Below, in pieces: positions 43,330-57,426 of a stretch of 64,000 bases of DNA. The notes beneath the pieces were generated by a model that was given only the letters and a program-made list of their open reading frames with translations, was not told the DNA's origin and made no database searches. Position numbers and translations under genes: made by a program. Positions within the stretch are counted from its first letter, which is position 1. Every line of letters starts with the position of its first letter. Source of the DNA: Macrobrachium rosenbergii (Eukaryota; Arthropoda; Malacostraca; Decapoda; Palaemonidae); NCBI RefSeq assembly GCF_040412425.1, contig NC_089742.1, positions 81,789,539 through 81,853,538 of the forward strand, given 5' to 3'.

Positions 43330-46254
43330 CTACCAATAAAACTCCATCATCTCCCTCATCTCGTCATGGAGAGCAAAATCCTTTGTCGAGCCTGGAAGGT
43401 GTGTCCTCTGATGGAGAGGATGATCTGTGGGAGGAGGATGAAGCTCTAAAGGGAGTAGATATCCCACCCGAATAACATCTACTGCGCAATCTTCTGCTCC
43501 TAGCTCCTGCCAAGTCTCCCAACGGCTCCCCAGGCAACCCCCCATCAAAGGCAGCAGATGGGGAGGGGCGCCCTCTCTAGCGTTTCCCTCCTCTAGCTCT
43601 GCCTCTGCTTTCCCTTCCGCCTCTAGATGGCCATGGCTGAGAGGAGGTCTAGCAGTTTTAGGAGACGATTGTCGTTCTCTGCGAAGCTTGCTGTCTTGCT
43701 CTAGCTACATTGGGACGAGCAGACCCTGACGATTTAGAGACTACTTGCAGAACCAGATGGTCGTTGTTGTCAGCTCTCCTCCGATCAACTGCAGCTTCAA
43801 CAAGGCCCTTCAGAAAAAGAGAAGATGATTCCAATAAAGACCCATTCCTTAATGCTAACATGGACTCAGGGCTGATGTATCTAGACACCTTAGAAAGAGC
43901 ATAGTCCCTCCTCTTCAGCAACCAGTTGGCCCACATATTCGCTGTTAAGTGGGTCAGAAAAGAAATGGTTTCCCCCAGGCTGTAGGAGATGAAAGAAGGA
44001 TGAACACTCCCTAGAATTCTTCGAGCACTCCTTAGAATCTTTCGAGAAGGCTGTCGCAGAAATCTTGCCCACTGCCGTAGACCACAAGTCCTGCCAAGAC
44101 ACTGCTTGCAAGGCTATGGAAGCTGAAGGCTCCAAAGACGCTGTTTCTTGGAAGGTAAAAGTAGTGCTGTTCCCCTTTAACTGATCCAAGGTAAGGCTCA
44201 GTCTTAACCTAACAAAGTCCAAATACAATTGTCTTGGTTGCAGGGTGACTCCTGGGGTGGCATAAAAACGCCTGTGCCTATAAAGCAGAGGTGGAAGCAA
44301 CTTGAGGGATCACCCAGAACATAGCGAACTGTCCTTTCCATAGACAAAAGCATCTACCTGTTCTAAGGCAAAATCAGTGAGATCGGACAAGGGTAATCCT
44401 ACCAAGGTCTTTGCTTCTTTCTTGGGACCTAGGAACTTATCAAGGCTTGAAGATCGGTCTGAAGGACCGGTCGCAGTTTCTTCCATGTTGTCGTACTTTC
44501 TAATCATTTCAATGTCTTGGCCAGCTCCTTAGTGTCAAGAACAAGTGGTAGAGGATCCTCCATTCTAAGAAACCTCTAGAACTCATATCAGTTCAATCCA
44601 GGAAATCTCCAAGTTCCACTTCATCTCATTGAACAAGAGCATATGCACGTTCAGGACCTAAAACCCTCAAGGCTGGTACAAAAAGATGAGAATCTGAAAT
44701 ATCAAACTCATCCTTAGGGTGAAAAGAGGAGCTTTCTTTATATCTTTTGAATCCTTAAGAAGTAGAGGGAATTGGAGATGGAGGCCTAGATGTAGAAGCA
44801 GGTCGATGAACTTTGCGTGGATGATCGGGTGAGTAATGTCGAGAAGAATGTTCCCTACTAAAAGAGTGATGAGAACAGTCTCTGCTTCAAGAGCGCTGCC
44901 GAAGCTGATGTCGTGGCCAAGCAGGGTTTCTGTAGCATGGCAATTTGCTGTGACCATATACGAGATGAATTTTGTGGAGAGGAGTCATATCCTCGAGGCC
45001 AGTGTGGCGAGTTTACTGTTGCAGGTGAAGCACGATGTGGATGAACGGCTGTACGTGCAGGAATGTCATGGTCAAGAAAACAAGGTTGAGAAGGAGGCTG
45101 TGGCTGTACAAGGCTTGATTTCTTGATGGGAGCCTTGTCGTCTTTCCTTCTCATGGTCAGCGGTCTAGCAAACACTTCTGTACGGGTGAGAGAAGAAAGA
45201 ATAACAATCAACTCGGGCAGGGCCTGAGCCGCTGCTACCTCAGGCAGAGCCTGATCTGCTGTTCTGCAAAATCCATAACTTCGCGGCAATCAGAAGATAC
45301 GGCCGTGTGGTTTCCTTGTAGAAACGGCCGTGGAGTGTGTGTCCGTAACCACCTTGGGTGGAATATGGCTGTGATGAGATAACCTAACACTCTCCCTACC
45401 GAAACGGGAGGGAATCCAAATGTAGATTGTGAATCTTCTTAAGAGGAGAAAGTGCAAAGTTCCTCTTCTTCTAGCATTTTCTCAGGACCATACAAATCGA
45501 GGAAGATGATGACATTTGAGAATCCGAAGATGGAGATCTAAGGCATTTCCTTCTAGGTACCGTAGAAACAGAGCGGTCAATCCCTTCGAGGACTGCAACT
45601 CTCTCCAGTAAAGCCTGAAGAGCAGAAGCAGAAGTAGCAAGATGGAACACCATCAGATGAGAAAGTAGTTCCCCCAAACCGCGGTTCTCCGGGATGGCCT
45701 AAGGTCAACCAATACTCACAGAGAGTAGAGCCATCTATGTCCAAAACTGGAATTAAATCACAAACCGAATCTTATACCTCATCCAAAGGAGGAGTGTCCT
45801 TAACACCCCAGGAGCAGGAAGAGAATCAACAATAGGATCTCCCGAACCCTCTTCAGAAACATCTATTGAGGAAACTACAGACAAATGTGAAGGGGTAAAT
45901 TCTTCCAAGGAGGAAACAGCAAGAAGACAATTCGGGGAAGGAGAAAAGGAACAAGAAGGAATGGCATTGTCTGCCACCATCAAAGAGTCGAAACCCTCCC
46001 ATGGCTGAGCAGCGCCCTTCCTCTTGTATTTCTTCCACTCAAAACATCTACATTGCTTAGGACACCAATCGAGACATTCAGAACACCTGCTACAAGTTCC
46101 AAGAGGATCAGTTTCAAAAGAAACTAGGGAGTGGAAGCAAGGGTTGTTGCCAATACCAGGGCACTTCCTTTGCTCCTTAGCACTAGGCTTAGGTAAATCA
46201 TGGGTTTGCATGACCATGAAGCAAACACATACACATAAAAGCACTATATACACC
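43330..46254 (-). pseudogene. DIRS C gag (ORF1) with a cysteine-rich N-terminus
   Basis: The frame that includes 46340-45753 holds ten or so cysteines: CPGIGNNPCFHSLVSFET and CSRCSECLDWCPKQCRCFEW. Similar Cys-rich modules stand near the start of ORF1 in decapod DIRS elements and could bind zinc. Downstream frames (45677-45471, 45289-44858, 44300-43890, 43936-43658) continue with helical gag-like sequence such as SASALQALLERVAVLEGI and ESMLALRNGSLLESSSLF. The 5' hydrophobic stretch of the first frame is an out-of-gene extension. No continuous ORF1 remains. Confidence 0.6.
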
Positions 46255-46566
46255 ACACAAAGCACAGAACTTAGAACAAATTGCAAATAAAATGGCAGGA
46301 AGAAAAAAAAACTGGCTTTGATGAGAGATAAGCAGTGCACATCTGCTCGAGAAGGTGATTAAGAGAATACTGGCGCATTACAAGATCCTTTGGGGCAATC
46401 GAGATGAGACTCCTCCCACTCACTGGTCCTGTTGAGGGTCGCTATGTATTACTCCGCCATACCTTGATCGTATGAGGTCGATTACTTCCCCCATATCTGG
46501 TATTCCAGCTGCACAGGAGAATTTTCCCAATGTAAAGGCCGAAGGTTTGTCATTGAATGGGAACAA

Positions 46567-47076
46567 TTACTGATTTCCCAGCTTCAAAGATGCATGCAAA
46601 TTCTGACTAGCCAAGTTTTGAAAACAAAAAATACAAAAATAAGGTAGTAACACTCCTAAGTTGATGGCTTTGCTTTGGTTAGTGCACGGCACACATTCAG
46701 CTGCCTTAATGCATTGTAGTGTGTCTTTGGTTGGTACAGAATATTTGTTATTGTACTTTTTTTCAATTCATTTATTTCAAAAATACTTATTTCACATTTC
46801 TTCATGTTCAACGATTTCAATATTACATGAGGGTTTTTGAAGTTGACATACTGTATACAGTATTCACTGACCAGCCATGCTGCATCAAAACTTTTCTGCG
46901 TACAGTTGCGTGTGTATATATGCATGTATGTGTGCATTTGTATATGTTTGCATGCATGAATGTATGTACACATCCATGCATGTGTGTGTATGTGAATGTA
47001 CATATATGCAATACATTTAGGTAAACCACAAACTAGTTGTGCATTTCCTCACCTTTCTCCTTCTCTCTCTGGGTTA
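46567..47076. other. Unique sequence with (TG/CA)-rich stretch
   Basis: TGTATG-type low-complexity sequence at 46905-47010. No gene seen. Confidence 0.5.
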
Positions 47077-47078
47077 TT

Positions 47079-47132
<54 letters not shown>
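47077..47132. repeat. (GA)n microsatellite
   Basis: About 27 GA units. Confidence 0.95.
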
Positions 47133-47137
<5 letters not shown>

Positions 47138-48102
47138 TGTGCATTTGTCATCTGCTGTGCTGATGTATGGATCAAGTACTTTTCACACAACTGTCCAATT
47201 AGGCAGTTAGGTGAGGCCAAGATAATGTCCAGTTTAAGATGTTATCATATACTTATTAATGGAAAAACCACAAAAAAATGAACCATTTCTTGGTAACAAA
47301 TGTTGAAATTATACTTCAGGATGTATGCATGGCTCCTAGATCAAGATTGGGTATTGAATTATTACATGTGACAGCTCATAAAAAAATTCAAAGCTAAATT
47401 GCATAAATTCAAAGCTAACTACATCAAAATAGGTACTGTCTCCAAAATTGCTCTGAGTCAGGGAATTTGGTGAAAAAATCCAGTAATTATGAATTTTTGG
47501 GATTCTGATCTCAAATTGATACTACAGTAGTCTTATATCCTTTCACACTGCCTTGATTTGCACCAACCATTGCCAGTGGTATATTCAAACAAAAGCAAAT
47601 CATTTATGAAAAACAAAAAATTAACTTTCTGACAAAATTCCTCCCAAAACCTATTTCTACATAAGCTGATACCTTGTGTTGCTCTGACGAATAAATGGAC
47701 ATCTCTTTCTTTGATAACTACTAAATTTGACTTGTTCAAATTCCCTCGCATACAATGAGTTATATCTATTACTTTACATGGCAAGTTTGGAACATTCATT
47801 CAGTTGCAAGCCAAATCCAAATCAACTATGCAGCAGCATGAAACATTAATCCATCAAGACAAATTTTATATATATTTTAATTTCATATACATATACAAAC
47901 AACCTTTGTGTAGCAGTATTCATGGAAAATCACTGAAGCTTGTTCACAGTGTGGTTAACAGTGGCACGTAGGTGAGTGTCAGGGCATCACCCACTCACCT
48001 GTCAATAATCCAACACTTCCTTTAGCAATACAGATTGCTGGGATGGTTTGTGTGAGATGATGATGAAAGGCTTTAATTTTTATATCTAGGGAAAAGTACA
48101 AA
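47133..48102. other. Unique AT-rich sequence, no gene seen
   Basis: A minus frame at 47799-47533 (88 codons) reads smoothly but shows no motif and no convincing acceptor; I leave it unassigned. Confidence 0.4.
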
Positions 48103-48190
48103 GTGCAATAAACCCCCGTATTCGTGGGGGATGCGTACCACAGCCCCCACAAATAGCTAAAATCCGTGAACGCTTAAAACCCTTAGAACG
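48103..48190. mobile_element. MITE fragment, CAGTAAACCCCC family, one end
   Basis: AATAAACCCCCGTATTCGTG and AATAGCTAAAATCCGTGAA match the left end of the full copy at 48605-48956. The fragment breaks off in a 42-base poly(A) run (48206-48247). Confidence 0.75.
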
Positions 48191-48205
48191 GCCTATTTAG
48201 ATAGT

Positions 48206-48206
48206 T

Positions 48207-48247
<41 letters not shown>
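48206..48247. repeat. Poly(A) tract
   Basis: About 40 consecutive A. Confidence 0.97.
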
Positions 48248-48248
<1 letters not shown>

Positions 48249-48604
48249 GCCTAGACAGGTATTATCCTATTTACGATGGGGTTAGGTTCCAAAAAACCCA
48301 TTGTTTGTCAGAAAAAACGTATCTCGAATATAGGCTAGCCTACACTAGGATATTCAGTACCATGTATACACATATGGTAGCCTAGCCTACACTATAAAGT
48401 ATACTCTATACATACACAGTATAGTAATTACTAATATCAGCTAATTCTGGAGGTTCATGCAGTGACTTATGATAATTCAATACAAAGAGAAATTGAATAA
48501 CAAACAAGAATTAATTTAGCCTACACTATGGTATATCGTATACATGTACGGTAGCCTAGCCTACATTATACTGTACTCTATATTCACACATTAATATCGT
48601 ATTA

Positions 48605-48956
48605 CGGCAAACCCCCCGTATTTGTGGGGGATGCATTCCGCACCCCCCCCAACGAATAGCTAAAATCCGCGAATACTTAAAACCCCTCTAAAAACACTTA
48701 GAACTGCCTATTTTGATAGTTTACACACAATACAAACCCTCTAAAAATGCTTATACCCGAGTATTTTAATAGTTTTATCACAAAAAGTGCATTTAGTCAT
48801 GAAAATGATATGAAAATACAGTAATTAGTGAATACTTCTGTGAAAAATACCGCAAATGGGCGAATTTTCCATGAATAATGGATAGATACGTTCCACAGAG
48901 AAATCCGCGAATAAGTGTCTGTGAATCATGAGTCCGTGAATATGGGGGGTTTACTG
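48605..48956. mobile_element. MITE, CAGTAAACCCCC family, full copy
   Basis: 352 bp between TA dinucleotides (48603-48604, 48957-48958). Left end CGGCAAACCCCCCGTATTTG, right end the inverse of CAGTAAACCCCCCATATTC. No coding frame. The CAGT..ACCC ends resemble the Tigger TIRs CAGTGA(A/C)CCCTCG in this window. Confidence 0.85.
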
Positions 48957-48959
48957 TAT

Positions 48960-50008
48960 ACTAACATCAACATAACGAATATGCATCTTTTCCATGGATC
49001 TTTTTAAATGTTATGCTTTACTTCACTGTATCCAATAATATTGTATATATTCTTATATTGCTTTTGTATTATAAACTGCGATCATAGCGATCAATGTTTT
49101 GGTTTGGAAATCGATTATGTAGAAAGTTTATTTCACTGTATTTAACTCAGTTCAGAGCTCTTTTCTTGCTTCTAGTTAACGTAAATGAATCTCTAGATAT
49201 TTTATTTAAATAGGGCAAGGTTATTTTTGTTATATGAAGTGTTTTTAAGTCGAAATATAATTTACATACGTCTCGTCGTGAAATTAATTTAGCTATTTTT
49301 TCGTTAATAGATGACGTTGGCCACTTGGGGGCATATTTGTTTTGTGTAGAAAAGAAATCAAAATTCCTTTAGCTATTTTCACTTGATTTCATCAAAATAC
49401 AAGCTTTTCGTATTTATTGTTTATTGACGTAAAAACAGCAGTAATGTGTTCTTTCATGCCCAGTAGTTTTGATTAAAACACTTTCTCTCCAATTTTATTT
49501 ACGGTCGAGTTTCATCCATGTCGCCAATGCATGATAATTTATAGTCATTAGCAGATTGAACATTGTTTTCTCAGCTTCGGCTACAACTTGCAGCTTAAAT
49601 TTAGCAGTATATTTCCTTGCCGATCTTTTATCCAGAGCGAATAAGGGTATAATGTAAAATATCTCAGTCCTATTCTACTTAACGTCATTTGTAACATAAC
49701 TCGGTAAGTTTTACTACCATACGATGGTTGAAATACAAACAAAACAGCTGTTGTTATCCGATTCAGCTATAAGCAAAACAACAGTTTCTCATTTGGTTAT
49801 TTATGGCTGTATGCATTTACACAAGTGTATAACATTACTAACAATAATTTTATCATTCTCTTTTACTTTTTTAACTAGAAGATGGGATAAAGAGATGGCG
49901 GAAAAGAAGTTGGTCTATTGTAATGTGGTCTCTTGTTTGCTGATTGTAATCTGCTGTCCGCGCCTGCGCAAAATTTAAAAATATTTTATAAATATTGTCA
50001 TACTGGTA
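48960..50008. other. Unique AT-rich sequence, no gene seen
   Basis: No repeat or convincing ORF; the 84-codon plus frame at 49724 is low-complexity hydrophobic sequence. Confidence 0.45.
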
Positions 50009-50012
50009 TTAA

Positions 50013-51773
<1,761 letters not shown>

Positions 51774-51824
51774 TTAACTGCTTACCCCATCGCAAAATCG
51801 AATTACAGTAACTCGAGCACTACC

Positions 51825-52033
51825 TAGGTATTTGAGTATTTTAATAGTTTTATCACAAAGAGTGCATTTGGTCATGAAAATTATATGAAAATACAGTAAT
51901 TAGTGAATATTTTTCAGTGAAAAATACAGCGAATGGGTGAATTTTCCGTGAATGTGTGTATATGTTCCTTAAGAGAAATCGGCGAATAGGTGAGTCCACG
52001 AATCATGAGAACACGAATACGGGGGGTTTACTG
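51825..52033. mobile_element. MITE, CAGTAAACCCCC family, right half
   Basis: Matches the right part of 48605-48956 from TATTTTAATAGTTTTATCAC to GGGGGGTTTACTG. Its right-hand TA (52034-52035) directly abuts the Tigger element. Confidence 0.8.
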
Positions 52034-52825
52034 TAGTGAACCCTCGCTACTTCGCGGTTCGACTATCGTGATTCACGACTTAGCGGATTTTTTTCCATTA
52101 CGTATGTATATTATAAGAGAAAATATATAGCGGATTTTCGGAAATTTCAAAAATAGTCGCGATATATGAAGACCCAAATATTTCATTAATTCCATTAATA
52201 ATTATTAATATCTGCTAGTACTGTTGGTTCATTGCATTATGACATATAATTCAGTACAAAATGAAATTAAACAAAAAGAGAATGTGATCATACGAAAATT
52301 CATTATAGTACTAGTAAAATTAAACTGAACATGAAACGCTAATCAGATGCAGTCTGACATTGTCATATTTGAATGGTGTAAGGCTGCTGATGGCTACATA
52401 TATACTAATTATAAAATACAAATGTAATGAATGTGCATCTTTTCCATGAATCTTTTGTACTGCATCCAATAATATTGTTTGTTGCAAAAATCACATCTCG
52501 AATAAACCTATACAGTACTACTACAACAAAAAAAGCATAAAATAGCGTAAAGTATATTTGAATTTGAAACTAGCATGTAAGATGGGCTGTGATTGGTTCC
52601 ATTGGTGATAGATGACGAATCAGCTCCCAAGTTTTGTAATCTCGCCTGTGATTGGTGTTTTGACCGTTTCTCCGACCTGCAGCAGCTTCCCTTGTCTCTG
52701 ACCCGCAGCATCTTCGCGGCCGCCGTTCCCGCTCCTCGGTAGATAGATGCTGTTTACATTACCAGTGCTGTGCGTGACAGTGTGTGTTTGAAGTTGAACT
52801 TTTTTTAACTTTGTTTAACCCTACA

Positions 52826-54708
52826 ATGGCTCCCAAAGCGTTCTGCTTCTGCTAAGGCTGGTACTGAGCCTAAACGCCAGCGGAAAATGATGACGATTGC
52901 TGAGAAGGTGACACTTCTCGATATGTTGAAGGAAGGGAGAAGTTATGCGGCCGTGGCCCACCATTTTGGAGTGAAGCGAATCCACCGTTCGCTACATTAA
53001 GAAGGATGAGGCGAAGATTAGGAAGGCGGCTGCCATCACCTTTAGCAAGTCAGCAAAGCGAGTTGTTACGGCTTGTAATAAAACGATCATCCGTATGGAA
53101 GGTGCTTTGTCAATCTGGATTGCCGACTGCGAAGAAGAAAATAGCCTTGGATACGAACACCATCGAACCAAGGCTTTGAGGTTGTATGAGAATTTAGCGG
53201 CAAAGGAACCTCAAGATGATGGCGACCACGCTGAAGAAGAAGAGGAAGACGGCGAAGATGATGTAGATGAACCTCAAGCAGGGACATCCACTGATTCCCA
53301 GCCTCAGACACGACGTTTTACCGCCAGCAAAGGATGGTTCGCCAAGTTTCAGAAACGCCGGCCAGAAAAGCGTTTCCCTGCATGGCGAGGCTGCTTCCGC
53401 TGACACAGTCGCTGCTGAAACTTACGCGAATGAGACGTTCAAGAATATTATCGCTGAAGATGGATACAAGCCGAACAAGTCTTTAATATGGACGAGACGG
53501 GTTTGTTTTGGAAGAGAATGCCATCATAAACTTTCCTGTTCAAAGAAGAAGCCAAAGCCTCTGGCTTTAAAGCATTCAAAGATCGTGTTACCCTCGTGAT
53601 GTGTGGCAATGCTGCAGGATTTTTGCTAAAGCCAGGGCTTATTTATAAGTCGAAAAACCCTCGTGCTTTGAAAAATAAAAATAAGAATCTCCTTCCCGTG
53701 TATTGGATGCATAATCCAAAAGCATGGATTACGAAGATGCTGACCTCAACTGGTTCCACCAGTGTTTTATCCACAAGTCAGTAAATATCTCTTAGAGAAG
53801 GGCTTGCCATTTAAGATCCTTCTCCTGTTGGATAACGCTGGTGGACACGCGACTAATCTTTCGCATGAGGGCATTCAGGTTGAGTTCCTGCCACCCAACA
53901 CAACGTCCTTAATTCAACCGATGGACCAGGGGGTTATCAGGCGTTCAAGGCCCTCTACACGAAGAATACCTTGGCGGACCTCGTTGCGTGTGTGGATGCC
54001 GCCCAAGAAGATGAGGATGAAACATTCAATTTGAAGGCGTACTGGCGACAGGACACACTGGTGCCACGTGCCTTCAGAACATCCAGAAGGCACAGCAAGA
54101 AATGAAACCTGCTACCGTTAACGCGAGCTGGAGGAAGTTGTGGTCGAGATTGTTTCTGACGACGAGGATTTCGCCTGCCGAGATTCAACATTCTGCAGTA
54201 CGGAAATCTGTGCAGTTGGCTGCGATAATTGGAGGTGACGGGTTTGGCGACATGACGACGGAAGGCGTTGATGAGTTGTTGGACTGCCATTCCCAGCCGC
54301 TAACTGCGCGCAGACCTCGAAGACCTGACAAAATCAGCCAGTGAGGAAGAAAATGAACCACAGGAAGAGACCCAAGAAGTTGTCGAAGAAACAGGCTTAA
54401 CATTAGAACGGCTTGCCAAGCTCTGCAACCTAGTGAAGGAGCTGAAAGAATTGTCACAAGAATGGGACGAGGATATGGTTCGTTCTCTGCAGTTCTGCAA
54501 CAAAATCGATGAAGACATGACTCCTACAGGATGCTCTTCGATCGAAAAAAAAGCAGCGGCAGCAACTTCCGATCACAATGTTCTTCCAGCCTCATAAAAA
54601 AGAGCCAGTTCCTCCTGCTACTATGCCTTGGAAGAAATTGAAGAAGTGTCCCAGGAAGAAGTTGAAGAGGTGTCCCAGGAAAAGACACCTCAGTCTGAAG
54701 AGACGTAA
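52826..54708 (+). pseudogene. Tigger transposase relic (CENP-B/DDE type)
   Basis: The reading order matches copy 1. The start region MAPK (52826) runs into a stop after a one-base insertion near 52842. A psq-type helix-turn-helix (MMTIAEKVTLLDMLKEGRSY in a shifted frame) follows, then the second DNA-binding helix set (53095-53403, WIADCEEENSL, SKGWFAKFQKR). The DDE part covers 53596-54034, with MDETGLFW just before it out of frame, LLLDNAGGHATNLSHEG and TTSLIQPMDQGVIR. The acidic C-terminus ends at TAA 54708. At least five frameshifts. The protein would have bound the TIRs and cut and pasted the element. Confidence 0.85.
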
Positions 54709-54721
54709 AATACAATCATTG

Positions 54722-54775
54722 GCTGCACAGTAGAAGACATCATCAGCTTCATCATCATCATTTCTACTGTGCAGC
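54722..54775 (+). repeat. Hairpin after the Tigger 2 stop codon
   Basis: GCTGCACAGTAGAA (54722-54735) is perfectly complementary to TTCTACTGTGCAGC (54762-54775) across a 26-nt CAT-rich loop. It starts 13 nt after the transposase TAA. The corresponding hairpin in Tigger 1 has different but again complementary arms. Confidence 0.85.
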
Positions 54776-55288
54776 AAATTCATCGCCATCATCATTCAAG
54801 TTTTCTTCAACTTCTGTCATGGTGGGTACAGTAACAATCTTTATTTCTTTATATACTTTAATATTCTAACATTTTAATATTAGTGCCTGTTTTAGATTAG
54901 GTACTGTACATGCATTAAGTGTTCTGTACATTAAAGGGTGGTTTGTTAATAGTACATACGAGGAGGGCTTTATTGTAACTTCCAACTCTATCGTGGTGAG
55001 TAAAATACTGTACAATTGTACAGTCGCACCATAACAATCTTTCTATTTTTTTATGTTCACTTACTGTTTTATTGCTTATCATTTGTGCCTGTGTACTGTA
55101 TGTACATATTGTAGATATCTGTACATTACTGTAAAGGGTGGTTTGTTAACAGTACTATGTAAAGGAGGTTTTAAAAGTCTGAATACATGTTAAATAAATA
55201 CTGTAAATATGGTGTCCCTACTTCGCGGATTTTCAGCTATCACGGCCAGTTCTGGAACCTATCTACCGCGATAAACGAGGGTTCACTG

Positions 55289-55943
55289 TATCTTTAAAAT
55301 TCGGATCTGTTCCTGAAACTATAAGCCATCACCTTTCTTTTGAAGAATTACTCCTACAGTGGAAAGATTCTCACTGAAATGATTGGTAGTAATGAAAGAC
55401 TGAAGGACCAGTCTAAAACCCTTCCTACTCTTAAGACCTACAGTCGACCCTTGTTAAGATGGACTAATAGGGGGCCAGGGTGTCTGTTTTACCAATAGTC
55501 CGGTTTAACAGGCGATACCTATACTGTATATACCTATGAATACCCATGAATATACTGTATTTCATTATTTTTATACACAGTATGAATAATAAACCAATGT
55601 AGAAATGTTTGAATTAAACCTCATAGTAAAAGATGAAAAATTAAAACATGATAAAAATGATAGGAATTCCTGGGCCAAGACATGAATGCATAATTGTTAA
55701 GCAAAAAGAAGTTGAGTATAAAATGAAGAGTTAGATAATGAAATTTAGATTACAGGTACACAATCCCTTATCCGAAATCCTTGGGAGCAGATGTGTTCCA
55801 GTTTTTGGAACTTTTCGGATTTTGGAACTGTGGGGTCTAGAGCATAATCAAACATAATTATTGCAGCAAAAACATTTTTTTTTTATTTTAGTTATTTATT
55901 AAGGTTTATTATTATTTATATATAATATAAATGAATGAGATAA
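55289..55943. other. Spacer with two single MITE-like ends
   Basis: TACAGTCGACCCTTGTTAAG at 55439 and TACAGGTACACAATCCCTTA at 55751 look like left ends of two further TA-inserting families (CAG start after TA). I cannot find matching right ends here, so both are probably truncated. Rest is AT-rich with no gene. Confidence 0.45.
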
Positions 55944-55947
55944 TTAA

Positions 55948-57422
55948 CCATTAAACAGCGAGCCTCTATTTACAAAAGTGTCTGCCGTATGCCGGCGGCG
56001 TTCGGGAGTTAGCACCGAAGCGGAAAAAAGTTGTTTTCAAAAAAATCACAGCAAGCTTAGTTTTTAAGATTAAGAGATCATTTTTGGCTCCTTTTTTTGA
56101 CACTGCCTGAAGTTTAGTATGCAACCATCAGAAATGAAAAAAAATATCATTATCATATATAAATATTGAAATATATGACTGCACGAAAAACAATTTTTAT
56201 ATAATTGTATAAATATCGCGCTGTGAGCAAAACGGTTAAAGCTAACGAGTTATTTTTTTTTCTTTGTATTGTACACTAAATTGCAATGATTTTGGTATAT
56301 AACAAATTGTAAAATGATCAAAGCAACACAGAGAAAATATTATCACAAAATGATACATGAATTCGTAACGCGCGGATGTAAAGAAAAGTTTTTTTTTCAA
56401 AAATTCACCATAAATCGAAATATTGTGGTAGAGACTTCCCATTTGTTGCAAAATGAAGGTAATTAATTGAATAATACTAGACTGTAAGTGTTTTAGCTTA
56501 CAATTGCAGTTTTTGACCATTTCGGTCAAGTTAAATTTGACCGAAGGTCGAATTTTTTCTATTTATCGTGATTTATATGAAAATATTTCAAAACTAATAA
56601 AAGCTACAACCATGAGTTATTTTTTGTTGTATTCTACATGAAATTGCACACATTTTCATATATAAAACTTTACGTAACGACTAATATAAAACGGTGCAAA
56701 CATTACGACAAAGTGACGAAAGAATTTCAGAGATGTTCGGCCAAGTTACCGAGTGGACGTCAGGAAAAAGTTTTTTCAAAAATTCACCATAAATCAAAAT
56801 ATTGTGCTAGAGACTTCCAATTTGTTGCAAACTGAAGGTAAATGATTGAATATTACTAGAATGTAAGAGTTTTAGCTTACAATTGCGTTTTTCAACCATT
56901 TCGGTCGAGTCAAAGTTGACTGAAGGTTGAAATTTTGGCACTTATTGTGATTTAATTTTGGCACTTATCGTGATTTATATGAAAATATTTCAAAACTGAT
57001 AAAAGCTACAACCATGGGTTGTTTTTTTGTTGTATTTTACATGAAATTGTGCACATTTTCATATATAAAACTTTAAGTAATGGCTAATATAAAACGGTGC
57101 AAAAATTACGACAAAATGACGGAAGAATTTCTGAAATTTTTGGCAGTTACCACGCAGACATAAGGAAAAAGTTTTTTTCAAAAATTCACCATAAATCGAA
57201 ATATTGTGCTAGAGACTTTCAATTTGTTGCAAAATGAAGGTAAATGAGTGAATATTACTAGAATGTAAGAGTTTTAGCTTACAATTGCGTTTTTCTACCA
57301 TTTCAGTCGAGTCAAAGTTGACCGAAGGTTGAAATTTTTTGTAGTCGACGTACAGTGCGTCCGCTCGTCACCCAACAGACAATTTTAGTCGACTTACGAT
57401 ACGTCCAGTCGGCGTTTAAGGG
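55948..57422. mobile_element. TTAA-flanked non-autonomous element, copy 2 (inverted)
   Basis: 1475 bp between TTAA (55944-55947, 57423-57426). In reverse orientation it matches copy 1: its right end is the inverse of CCCTTAAACGCCGACTGGAC and its left end retains ATGCCGGCGGCGTTCGG. It contains about three copies of the same internal unit. The left terminal bases (CCATTAAACAGCG) are more decayed. Confidence 0.85.
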
Positions 57423-57426
57423 TTAA

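Larger units (their letters stand above)
40070..46565 (-). mobile_element. DIRS-like retrotransposon C
   Basis: Minus-strand element with gag (46.3-43.4 kb), RT (43313-42690), RNase H (42577-42177), linker (42169-41800) and tyrosine recombinase pieces (41870-41630 and 41330-40570). The right edge near 46525-46566 (AATGTAAAGGCCGAAGGTTT, GGGAACAA) matches the edge predicted from the ICR of element D. The left ITR/ICR is not clear and the left boundary is approximate. A tRNA-headed SINE is inserted at 41345-41629. The 3' region contains local duplications (40625-40700 against 40810-40885, and a 30-bp unit at 40900-40975). All frames are broken. Confidence 0.75.
52036..55288 (+). mobile_element. 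Tigger (pogo superfamily) DNA transposon 2, defective
   Basis: 3253 bp. The right end is the inverse of CAGTGAACCCTCGTTTATCG followed by TA. The left end starts GTGAACCCTCGCTACTTCGC, two bases short of the expected CAGTGAACC, immediately after TA. It carries a degenerate transposase gene (52826-54708) and, after its stop, a 14-bp perfect hairpin. Clearly the same family as 60266-63357, which it resembles along its whole length. Confidence 0.88.

Noticed and set aside
45753..46340. Signal-peptide-like hydrophobic start of a 195-codon minus frame (possible secreted Cys-rich protein)
   Set aside because: The hydrophobic part is an upstream open extension. The Cys-rich block and the following frames fit DIRS ORF1, and the right edge of the element lies just upstream.
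47533..47799. 88-codon minus frame as a host exon
   Set aside because: A GT follows a plausible position, but there is no AG acceptor in frame and no motif; not enough to call.
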